Assembly (NCBI GenBank): GCA_964611125.1
Contig: CAZSZO010000010.1
Span: forward strand, 1-64,000
Length of the DNA stretch: 64,000 nt
From: JAEUIX01 sp964611125
GTDB taxonomy: Bacteria; Planctomycetota; Phycisphaerae; Phycisphaerales; UBA1924
Reading direction: 5' to 3'
Shown: in pieces, positions 1 through 6,908 of the stretch
Layout of the letters: every line of letters starts with the position of its first letter
Numbering within the stretch: position 1 is the stretch's first letter
Notes under the pieces: generated by a model
Database searches by the model: none
Told to the model about the DNA's origin: nothing
The model's input: only the letters and a program-made list of their open reading frames with translations
Position numbers and translations under genes: made by a program

Positions 1-401
1 CGGGGCCTGGCCAGCCGCCGCCGTTTCCGGCGGGGGGGGCGGGTGGTGCGGGGGGTGGGGGCGGACCGGGTGGGCCCGGATGGGGCGGCTATTCGGACGG
101 CTATCCGGGCGGAGGCGGGTACGGACCGGGTGGGCCGGGGGGGGCGGGGGGCGGGCCGGCGCGGTGCAGCCGGCTCGTGTACATCCTGCTCGGGGTGTTC
201 CTGGGGGCGTTCGGGGTGCACAACTTTGTGGCGGGTCACACGCAGAACGGGGTGATCCAGCTGTGCGTGACGCTGGGGTGCTACCTGGGGGTGTTCTGCA
301 CCTTCGGGCTGAGCGCGCTGGGGGTGCTGGCGATGCAGATCTGGGCGATCGTGGAGATCTGCACGGTGACGGCGGACGCGGACGGGCGGAGGATGTACTA
401 G
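1..401 (+). CDS. TM2 domain protein (5' end outside window)
   Basis: The reading frame is open from the first base and ends at TAG 399-401, so the start lies upstream of the window. About 57 visible N-terminal residues are almost only Gly and Pro with a few Tyr, Trp and Asp, a disordered cytoplasmic leader. A TM2 domain follows: two hydrophobic helices joined by a short turn, with the family signature FLGAFGVHNFVAGHTQNG. TM2 proteins are small inner-membrane proteins without a settled function. The next gene begins one base after the stop, so the two are probably cotranscribed. Confidence 0.8.
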   Translation, partial: GPGQPPPFPAGGAGGAGGGGGPGGPGWGGYSDGYPGGGGYGPGGPGGAGGGPARCSRLVYILLGVFLGAFGVHNFVAGHTQNGVIQLCVTLGCYLGVFCTFGLSALGVLAMQIWAIVEICTVTADADGRRMY

Positions 402-402
402 G

Positions 403-906
403 GTGAGTTCGTCTCCGCTGTCAATCCGACCTGCGATGCGCGGCGATGTGCCGTTCATCCTGGCGCTGATCCGGGAGCTGGCGGAGTTTGAGCGGGCGCC
501 GGAGCAGGCGGTGGCGACGGCGGAGCTGCTGGAGCGGCACCTCTTCGGGGACGGGATCGGGCGGGGGCCTGGGGCGGAATGCGTGATCGGAGAGGTGGAC
601 GGGCGGGCGGAGGGGATCGCGCTGTTCTTCATGAACTTTTCGACGTGGGTGGGGCGGCCGGGGCTGTATCTGGAGGATCTGTACGTGCGGCCGGGCGCGC
701 GGGGGCGGGGGCTGGGGAAGGCGCTCCTGCAGCATCTGGCGCGGATCGCCGTGGCGCGGGAGTGCCGGCGGTTTGAGTGGATCGTGCTGGACTGGAACAC
801 GCCGGCGATCGAGCTGTACAAGTCGCTTGGGGCTGAGCCGCTGAGTGAGTGGACGGTGTTCCGGCTGAGCGGGGAGGCGCTGGAGCGGTTCGGCGCGCCG
901 GAGTGA
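403..906 (+). CDS. GNAT family N-acetyltransferase, SSAT/thialysine-acetyltransferase-like
   Basis: A 167-residue single-domain GNAT protein, expected to move acetyl from acetyl-CoA to an amine. The acetyl-CoA binding motif A is visible as YVRPGARGRGLGKALL, preceded by the beta-strand PGLYLEDL. The C-terminal segment VLDWNTPAIELYKSLGA is typical of spermidine/diamine acetyltransferase-like (SAT2/thialysine) members, as is the early IRELAEFE. The start chosen is GTG 403, directly after the upstream stop; the Met at residue 12 is an alternative but would cut into the first strand. The substrate cannot be read from sequence; polyamine or thialysine is the family expectation. Confidence 0.85.
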   Translation: MSSSPLSIRPAMRGDVPFILALIRELAEFERAPEQAVATAELLERHLFGDGIGRGPGAECVIGEVDGRAEGIALFFMNFSTWVGRPGLYLEDLYVRPGARGRGLGKALLQHLARIAVARECRRFEWIVLDWNTPAIELYKSLGAEPLSEWTVFRLSGEALERFGAPE

Positions 907-924
907 TGGTGGTTGGGCTGTTCC

Positions 925-2346
925 TCAGGACCGGATGAGCCAGGGGGCGAGGCCGGTGCGCGGGAGCTCCGGGGGGAGGAGCGAGGGGACGCCCAGGATC
1001 GCGGCGGCGGCGGCGTAGCCGCTGCGGGCGGCGCCTTCCATGGTGGCGGGCCAACCGGTGGCGGTGTAGTCGCCGGCGAGGATGACGCCGCGGAGGCCGG
1101 CGGGGCCGATGGCGGCGGGGCGGAGGCGTTCAACTTCGGGGGTGGCGGCGAAGGTGGCGCGTTTTTCCTTGACGGAGCGGACGGAGAGGAGTTGGGCGGC
1201 TCGGGCGGCGGGGAGGTGGGCGCGGATGTCGGCGAGGACGCGCTCGCCGATGGCGGCTTCGGAGAGGTCCATCCAGTCGTCGGCCGCGCTGATGACGGCG
1301 TGGAGCTTGCGGCCGTCGGCGTCTTTGCGGAAGAGCCACTGGGTGGCGCCATCAACAAGCACAGCGTGGGGGGAGGAGAGGACGGGGCGATCGAACGTGA
1401 GGTGGACGCCCAGGATGGGGCTGAAGGTGAAGCGGGCGAGGCCGGGGAGACGCGGGTCGGCGGCGAAGAGGGCGGCGTCGATGACCTCGGCGGCGCGCTC
1501 GGGGGTGAGGGCGCAGATGACGGCGTCGGCGGAGAGGCGTTCGCCGGCGGTGGTGAGCACGCTCGAGGCATCGAGGCGCTCGACGCCGCAGCCGAGGCGG
1601 AGGCGGCCGCCGGCGGCGGAGATGACCTGCTCGGCACGGTCGTAGAGGCTGAGGAGCGGGACGCGGGAGACGCCGATTTCGGCGGCGCGGGGGCTGCCGA
1701 AGAAGCCTTCCTGAAAGACCTGGAGGGCGCTGGCGGCGCACACGGCGTCGCAGGGGAGGTTGCAGGCGCTGATGACCACGGGGGCCCAGAAACGGTCGAT
1801 CAGGCGGCGGGGCTGGCGGGCCGAGGTGAGGAACTGACCGAAGGTGCGGGTGGTCCAATCGGCGCGGCGGGCGCGGGCGATGCAATGGCCGCCCCAGGCC
1901 AGGGCGGCCTTCTCGGCCAGCGACAGGAATCTGGCGGCGAGGATGGCGGGGGCGAAGTGGGCGGGGGCGGGGAGGGGGCTGGGGCGGACGACGGAGGTGC
2001 GGCCGCCAGTTTCGATCCAGTATTGATCGCGGGTCCACTCGAGCTGATCGAGCACGCCGAGGCGGCTGAGGAGGTCGAGGTAGGCGGTGCAGCAGCCCAT
2101 GGCGACGTGCTGGCAGTTGTCGAGGGTCTCGCCGGAGCGGGGGTCAGTGAAGGAGGTGGCGCGGCCGCCGAGCTTCTTGCGGGTTTCGAGGAGGGTGGTG
2201 GGGAGGCCGGCTTCGCTGAGGCGGAGGGCGGCGGCGATGCCGGCGATGCCGCCGCCGACGATGAGGACCGAGCGGGGGCGATGAGCCGGGGCGCCGGCAG
2301 AGGGCGGGGCGGGGGCGGCGGCGGGAGGGTGGGCGAGCGTGGTCAT
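925..2346 (-). CDS. hpnE: Hydroxysqualene dehydroxylase HpnE
   Basis: FAD-dependent amine-oxidase/phytoene-desaturase-fold protein of 473 residues. In the HpnCDE route it reduces hydroxysqualene to squalene. The N-terminal dinucleotide fold VLIVGGGIAGIAAALRLSEA and the GGRA motif follow about 25 Pro/Ala-rich residues, and the C-terminal FAD-binding segment GDYTATGWPATMEGA is intact. The start at 2346 (MTTLAHPP) was chosen because the frame further upstream is Arg/Pro-rich nonsense antisense to real coding sequence. It lies 29 bases downstream of hpnD on the same strand, and the order hpnC-hpnD-hpnE is the usual operon order, which makes the assignment firm. Confidence 0.93.
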   Translation of the reverse strand: MTTLAHPPAAAPAPPSAGAPAHRPRSVLIVGGGIAGIAAALRLSEAGLPTTLLETRKKLGGRATSFTDPRSGETLDNCQHVAMGCCTAYLDLLSRLGVLDQLEWTRDQYWIETGGRTSVVRPSPLPAPAHFAPAILAARFLSLAEKAALAWGGHCIARARRADWTTRTFGQFLTSARQPRRLIDRFWAPVVISACNLPCDAVCAASALQVFQEGFFGSPRAAEIGVSRVPLLSLYDRAEQVISAAGGRLRLGCGVERLDASSVLTTAGERLSADAVICALTPERAAEVIDAALFAADPRLPGLARFTFSPILGVHLTFDRPVLSSPHAVLVDGATQWLFRKDADGRKLHAVISAADDWMDLSEAAIGERVLADIRAHLPAARAAQLLSVRSVKEKRATFAATPEVERLRPAAIGPAGLRGVILAGDYTATGWPATMEGAARSGYAAAAAILGVPSLLPPELPRTGLAPWLIRS

Positions 2347-2375
2347 CAGGCCGGGGCGGGCGTTTGGGGATTGGC

Positions 2376-3407
2376 TTAGCCGGCGCCCCAGGCGCCGCGG
2401 CGGGAGCGGAGGAGGGCCTGGACGGCGATGAGGCCCTTGCGGGCGGAGCTGAGGCGGATGCGGGCGGCGCCGACGACGCGGGCGGGGTCGGCCTCGATGA
2501 CGCCCAGGAGGCCGGCGTAGATCTGGGTCATGCCCCACATGGCGGGGGAGCAGGCGGGGTCGATGAGGGCCTCGAGGCCTTCGGAGGCCTTGTAGAGGGC
2601 GCGGGCGATGCGGGCCTGCTCGGCGACGAAGGCGGTGCAGCGGGCGGGATCGGCCCAGCGGCGGAGGGACTCGGCGGTGAGGGCGTGGCGGTCGAGGTCT
2701 TCGCGCGGGAGGTAGACGCGGCGGGGGAGGTCGTCGAAATCCTGGCCGATATCGCGGAGGATGTTGGTGAGCTGGAAGGCGCGGCCGCGGTTGATGGCCA
2801 TCTGGGCGGCGCGGGCGTGGTCGGCATCGGGCCTGAGGCCCCAGATGGCGATGCAGACGAGGCCGACGGTGGAGCCGACGCGGTAACAGTAACGGTCGAG
2901 CTCTGCGCGGGTGGCGTAGCCGGCGTGGTCGAGGTCTTCACGGAGGCCGGCGAGCATGTCGCGGATGTGGGCGTGCTGGATGGGGTAGCTGCGGACGGTG
3001 GCGGCGAAGGCGGGCCAGAGGGCGCGGTCGTCATCGGGCAGGCGGCCGGCGAGGGCGGCGTCGGTGAGGGCGCCGAAGTGGTCGAGGCGGCGGCGGCGCT
3101 CGGCGAGCTCACCGGCCTTGTCGGCGAGATCGTCGGCGAGGCGCATCCAGGCGTAGATCGAGTAGACGGCGGAGCGGCGGGGCTCGGGGGTGAGGCGGAG
3201 GCCGTAGTAGAAGTTGCGGGCGGCGCTGCGGGTGACATCGCGGCAGGCGGCGAAGGAGGCGGCGAGGCGCGGGGCGTCGACGCCTGGGAAGGCGGGGGTG
3301 ATGGCGCCGGCCGGGAGGGGCGGGGCGGCGGGATGAGCGGGGCCGCCCGGGAGCGGGGAGGCGGCCTGGGCGGTGTGAGCTGAAGGGGCGGCGGAGGTCG
3401 GGGTCAT
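2376..3407 (-). CDS. hpnD: Presqualene diphosphate synthase HpnD
   Basis: A 343-residue all-alpha prenyl transferase of the squalene/phytoene synthase family that condenses two farnesyl diphosphates to presqualene diphosphate. Both Asp-rich Mg-binding motifs are present: DDLAD at about residue 92 and DIGQDFDD at about 219. YYGLRLTPEPRRSAVYSIYA and RAFQLTNILRDIGQDF are characteristic of HpnD. The first 45 residues are a Pro/Ala-rich extension not expected to be part of the fold. Its ATG overlaps the hpnC stop by four bases (3404-3407), implying translational coupling. Confidence 0.93.
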   Translation of the reverse strand: MTPTSAAPSAHTAQAASPLPGGPAHPAAPPLPAGAITPAFPGVDAPRLAASFAACRDVTRSAARNFYYGLRLTPEPRRSAVYSIYAWMRLADDLADKAGELAERRRRLDHFGALTDAALAGRLPDDDRALWPAFAATVRSYPIQHAHIRDMLAGLREDLDHAGYATRAELDRYCYRVGSTVGLVCIAIWGLRPDADHARAAQMAINRGRAFQLTNILRDIGQDFDDLPRRVYLPREDLDRHALTAESLRRWADPARCTAFVAEQARIARALYKASEGLEALIDPACSPAMWGMTQIYAGLLGVIEADPARVVGAARIRLSSARKGLIAVQALLRSRRGAWGAG

Positions 3408-4480
3408 GCCGCGGCTCCGGACGAGGGGTCGGCCTTGGTGGGTCGGGTGCGCATGGAAGTGGAGCCGCTGAGGCGGGCGGAGAGCCAGGCGCGGGCGACG
3501 AGGGCGGCTTTGGAGAATTTGGAAAGTCGCGGGCGGGTCCAGAGGGTGGTGCAGCCGATGCGTTCGACGGATTCGAGAACGGCGGCGCCGCCGGCGGCGA
3601 AGAGCCAGACGACGGGGCGCAGGCGGGCATCGAGGGCGAGCGGGAGAGGGCGGCCGTGCTGGAAGAGCGGCCAGGTGCGGTTGACGAGCTTGCGGAGGGC
3701 GCGGATGTAGGGGACGCGGGCGGCGGGGTCGTCGGGGCGATCGAGCCAGAGGCGGAGGGTGTCGGCGGAGAGGCCGGTCTCCTGCTCGGGGAGGTAGACG
3801 CGATCGCGTTCGAGGAGGTCGCGGCGGACGTCCTGCCAGAAGTTGGTGAGCTGGAGGGCGGTGCAGATGGAGTCGCTCATGGCGAGGCGCTGGGCGTTTT
3901 CGGGGCGGTCGGGGCAGCCGCCGAGGTGGAGGACGATGCGGCCGACAGGGTTGGCGCTGCGGGCGCAGTAATCGATGAGCTGCTCCCAGGTCTGATAGCG
4001 GGTGACGCGCTGGTCCTGCTCGAAGGCGTCGATGAGGTCGAGGAAGGGGCCGACGGGGAGGTCGTGGCGGGCGACGGAGCCGCGGAGGGCGATGAAGACG
4101 GGGTGGTCGGCCTGGCCGGCGAAGCACGCGCGGGTCTGGTCGCGCCACCAGGAGAGGAGCTGGACGGAGCGGGCGCGGGCGGCGTCGTCCTTGCCGGTTT
4201 CGTCGGCGAGGTCGTCGGCCCAGCGGCAGAAGGCGTAGACGGCGGCGAAGTCGTCGCGGAGGTCGGCGGGGACGAGGGAGGAGAGGACGGAGAAGTTCTC
4301 GTAGTGGTTGTGGGCGAGGCCGCGGACGTAGGCGAGGGCCTCTTCGGGGGAGGGGGGCGGGGGGCGCGGGGGGGCGGAGAGCGAACCAGAGTCGCCAGGC
4401 GAACCGGGGGCGCTCGAGGGACCGTAGAGGTCCAGCAACTGCATGACAGGCGCGGCGGGGTCGAGCGCAGCGAGGGCCAT
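3404..4480 (-). CDS. hpnC: Hydroxysqualene synthase HpnC
   Basis: First gene of the hpnCDE operon and a paralogue of HpnD in the squalene/phytoene synthase family; it converts presqualene diphosphate to hydroxysqualene. HpnC-specific HYENFSV precedes the first Asp motif DDLADE; the second Asp-containing motif is seen in LTNFWQDVRRD, and RVYLPEQE follows. The start is uncertain: ATG 4480 is used, with ATG 4525 and ATG 4444 also in frame and no clear Shine-Dalgarno at any. The residues before EEALAYVRGL are Pro/Ser-rich and not conserved-looking. It diverges from ispH, leaving a gap of only about 60-110 bases for both promoters. Confidence 0.9.
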   Translation of the reverse strand: MALAALDPAAPVMQLLDLYGPSSAPGSPGDSGSLSAPPRPPPPSPEEALAYVRGLAHNHYENFSVLSSLVPADLRDDFAAVYAFCRWADDLADETGKDDAARARSVQLLSWWRDQTRACFAGQADHPVFIALRGSVARHDLPVGPFLDLIDAFEQDQRVTRYQTWEQLIDYCARSANPVGRIVLHLGGCPDRPENAQRLAMSDSICTALQLTNFWQDVRRDLLERDRVYLPEQETGLSADTLRLWLDRPDDPAARVPYIRALRKLVNRTWPLFQHGRPLPLALDARLRPVVWLFAAGGAAVLESVERIGCTTLWTRPRLSKFSKAALVARAWLSARLSGSTSMRTRPTKADPSSGAAA

Positions 4481-4586
4481 CGGCGGATGGTAGTGGGGGA
4501 GGCTCGGCGGGGAGCGGTGAATCATGATGGGAACGTGATTTACCGGCGGGGACGGCCGCGCGGGCGGAGATCACCTAGGATCGCGC

Positions 4587-5645
4587 ATGCGGATCATTCT
4601 CGCCAATCCCCGCGGCTTCTGCGCGGGCGTTCACATGGCCGTTGACGTGGTCGATCAGTTGCTGGAGCTGTGCCCCGGGGTTCCGGTGTACGTGTACCAC
4701 GAGATTGTGCACAACAAGCACGTGGTGGGCCGTTTCGTGGACCGGGGGGCGATCTTCGTCGAGGACCTGGCGGACGTGCCGGCGGGCGCGATCGTGGTGT
4801 TTTCGGCCCACGGGGTGTCGCCGGCGGTGCGCGAGTTGGCGCGGGAGCGGAACTTCACGGCGGTGGACGCGACGTGCCCGCTGGTGACGAAGGTGCACTC
4901 GGAGGCGATCCGGTATGCGCGGCAGGGGTACCAGATCCTGCTGATCGGGCACGCGAACCACCAGGAGGTGGTGGGGACGCGCGGGGAGGCGCCGGATGCG
5001 ATCCAGGTGGTGGAGTCGCCGGATGACATCGCGTCGCTGGATATCCGCGACCCGGGGAAGCTCGTTTATCTGACGCAGACGACGCTGTCGACTGATGACG
5101 CCGAGGTGATCATCCGGGCGCTGCGGGCGGCTTTTCCGAGCATCAAGGAGCCGCCGAGCAGCGACATCTGCTACGCGACGACGAACCGGCAGATGGCGGT
5201 GCGGACGATTGCGCCCGAGTGCGACCTGGTGCTGGTGGTGGGGTCGAAGAACTCGTCGAATTCGGTGCGGCTGACGGAGATTTCGCAGAACGTGGGGGTG
5301 AAGGCGTTCCTGCTGGATGATGTGACGGAGCTGCGGGATGAGTGGTTCGCGGGGGCCCCGGGGGCGGGGCGGGACGCGACGATCATGCTGACGGCGGGCG
5401 CCTCGGCGCCGGAGGACCTGGTGGCGGAGATCTGCCGGACGCTGCTGAAGCGGTACGGGGGATCGCTGGAACAGCGGGACATCATGCCGGAGGATGTGGA
5501 GTTCGGGATCCCGGCGACCTTGAAGCGGCTGATGCGGGAGAAGGGGATCGACCCGGATGGGCGGAAGATCCGGGTGGGGAACCACCAGATCACCGAGGAG
5601 TTGTACGGGGCGGTGCCGCTGACGGTGGGTGGGGAGCGGGTGTAG
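4587..5645 (+). CDS. ispH: 4-hydroxy-3-methylbut-2-enyl diphosphate reductase IspH (LytB)
   Basis: Last enzyme of the MEP pathway, a cytoplasmic Fe-S protein that makes isopentenyl and dimethylallyl diphosphate. In its 352 residues the three cluster cysteines are visible in RGFCAGV (residue 12), DATCPLV and DICYATTNRQ. Substrate-binding motifs HNKHVV, HGVSPAVRE, VGSKNSSNSVRL and TAGASAPE are all present, so it should be active. It starts 17 bases after a poorly conserved leader and is divergent from hpnC, placing the C5 supply enzyme next to squalene synthesis. The C-terminal tail after the last motif (about 60 residues) is ordinary for bacterial LytB. Confidence 0.96.
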   Translation: MRIILANPRGFCAGVHMAVDVVDQLLELCPGVPVYVYHEIVHNKHVVGRFVDRGAIFVEDLADVPAGAIVVFSAHGVSPAVRELARERNFTAVDATCPLVTKVHSEAIRYARQGYQILLIGHANHQEVVGTRGEAPDAIQVVESPDDIASLDIRDPGKLVYLTQTTLSTDDAEVIIRALRAAFPSIKEPPSSDICYATTNRQMAVRTIAPECDLVLVVGSKNSSNSVRLTEISQNVGVKAFLLDDVTELRDEWFAGAPGAGRDATIMLTAGASAPEDLVAEICRTLLKRYGGSLEQRDIMPEDVEFGIPATLKRLMREKGIDPDGRKIRVGNHQITEELYGAVPLTVGGERV

Positions 5646-5666
5646 GCGGAGGGCGGGGGGCGGGGG

Positions 5667-5701
5667 CAAAGTTCAAAGTTCAAAGTTCAGAATTCAAAGT
5701 C
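5667..5701. repeat. Tandem 7-bp repeat (CAAAGTT)n
   Basis: Three perfect CAAAGTT units (5667-5687) are followed by the variant CAGAATT and then CAAAGTC. It is an AT-rich array within otherwise about 70% GC sequence, 22 bases after the ispH stop and about 105 bases before the next gene. The rest of the gap 5646-5805 shows no gene, hairpin or convincing promoter. Confidence 0.85.
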
Positions 5702-5805
5702 GGAGCTGGGGCGGCCGGTAGGTGATGGGGTTGGTGCAGGGGTTCCGGATGGTGCTGTGATGTGTGATGTGGTGATAGCGCTTTGGGCTTTCTCTGGGGA
5801 GCACT

Positions 5806-6813
5806 ATGCTGCGGATTCTGCATGTCGGGATGGGGCCGCTGGGGGTTCGGTTTCTGAGCGACTATGCGGAGCGCGGGGTGGCGCGGGCGGTGGGGGTGGT
5901 GGACATCTCGCCGGGGCTGGCGGGGAAGCGGCTCAAGGGCCTGATCAAGAAGACACCCTTTGACCTGGCGGTGATGGGGTCGCTGGAAGAGTTCGCGGCG
6001 TGGGACCAGGTGGATTGCGCGGTGGTGACGACGGCGTCGGACCTGCGGGCGTGCGCCGAGACGTTCCGGGCGCTGCTCAAGCGGGGTGTGGCGATCGTGA
6101 GCACCTGCGAAGAGGCGACCTGGCCGTATCTGCGGCACCCGGAGCTGTGCAAGGAACTCGACGCCCTGGCCAAGAAACACGGCGGGCGGCTGCTGGGGAC
6201 CGGGGTGAACCCGGGATACCTCATGGATGCGCTGCCGGTTTTCGCGACGACGGCGTGCAAGCGGGTGAAGAGCATCGAGATCCACCGGATTCAGGACGCA
6301 ACAACGCGGCGGATCCCGTTCCAGAAGAAGATCGGGGCGACGCTCGACGACAAGGCGTTCAGGGCGGGGATCAAGGCCGGCTGGCTGCGGCACGTCGGGC
6401 TGGGGGAGTCGCTGCACTTCGTGGCGGCGGCGATGGGGTGGACGATCGACCGCTGGAACGAGACGATCGAGCCGGTGAAGGCGACGCGGGCGATGCGGTG
6501 CGGGCTGGGGCCGATCAAGAAGGGGCACGCGTGCGGGGTGCGGCAGGTGGCCAATGGGTACAGCGGAGGGCGGCGGGTGCTGCGCTTCGTGTTCCAGGCG
6601 GCGATCGGGCAGAAGGATCCGGCGCCGGAAGACCGGGTGATCGTGAACGGAGAGCCGGGGATCGATATGGCGATCAGGGGCGGGGTGCACGGGGACGTGG
6701 CGACTTCGTCGATCACCATCAACGCGATTCCCTCGTTGCTGGCGGCGCCGGCGGGGCTGCACACGATGATGAGCGTGCCGCTGACGCACTTTGCGCCGGG
6801 AAGCCCGGCGTGA
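5806..6813 (+). CDS. DapB/2,4-diaminopentanoate dehydrogenase-like NAD(P)-binding protein
   Basis: A 335-residue protein starting with a Rossmann segment (LRILHVGMGPLGVRFLSDY). GVNPGYLMDALP is the signature of the dihydrodipicolinate-reductase-like branch that includes 2,4-diaminopentanoate dehydrogenase. Lysines in IPFQKKIGATLD lie where that branch has its substrate loop. True DapB (about 270 residues) is shorter and has other motifs, so a lysine-biosynthesis role is unlikely. The family acts on amino or imino acids, but the substrate cannot be named here. It stands alone between ispH and the GH31 gene, with no obvious partner. Confidence 0.7.
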   Translation: MLRILHVGMGPLGVRFLSDYAERGVARAVGVVDISPGLAGKRLKGLIKKTPFDLAVMGSLEEFAAWDQVDCAVVTTASDLRACAETFRALLKRGVAIVSTCEEATWPYLRHPELCKELDALAKKHGGRLLGTGVNPGYLMDALPVFATTACKRVKSIEIHRIQDATTRRIPFQKKIGATLDDKAFRAGIKAGWLRHVGLGESLHFVAAAMGWTIDRWNETIEPVKATRAMRCGLGPIKKGHACGVRQVANGYSGGRRVLRFVFQAAIGQKDPAPEDRVIVNGEPGIDMAIRGGVHGDVATSSITINAIPSLLAAPAGLHTMMSVPLTHFAPGSPA

Positions 6814-6908
6814 GGCTGACGGGGCGCCGGGCCGGTACGATGCTGGAGCGCCGGTGCGGCCGGCAAGCGGGTTTCTGAACGCCCTGAGCGGGCGAGTTTG
6901 GAGCATGC

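Noticed and set aside
913..2379. Long open frame on the + strand opposite hpnE
   Set aside because: Its translation is nearly all Gly, Glu, Ala and Asp with no motif, the mirror of a GC-rich gene. The minus strand encodes a clear FAD enzyme.
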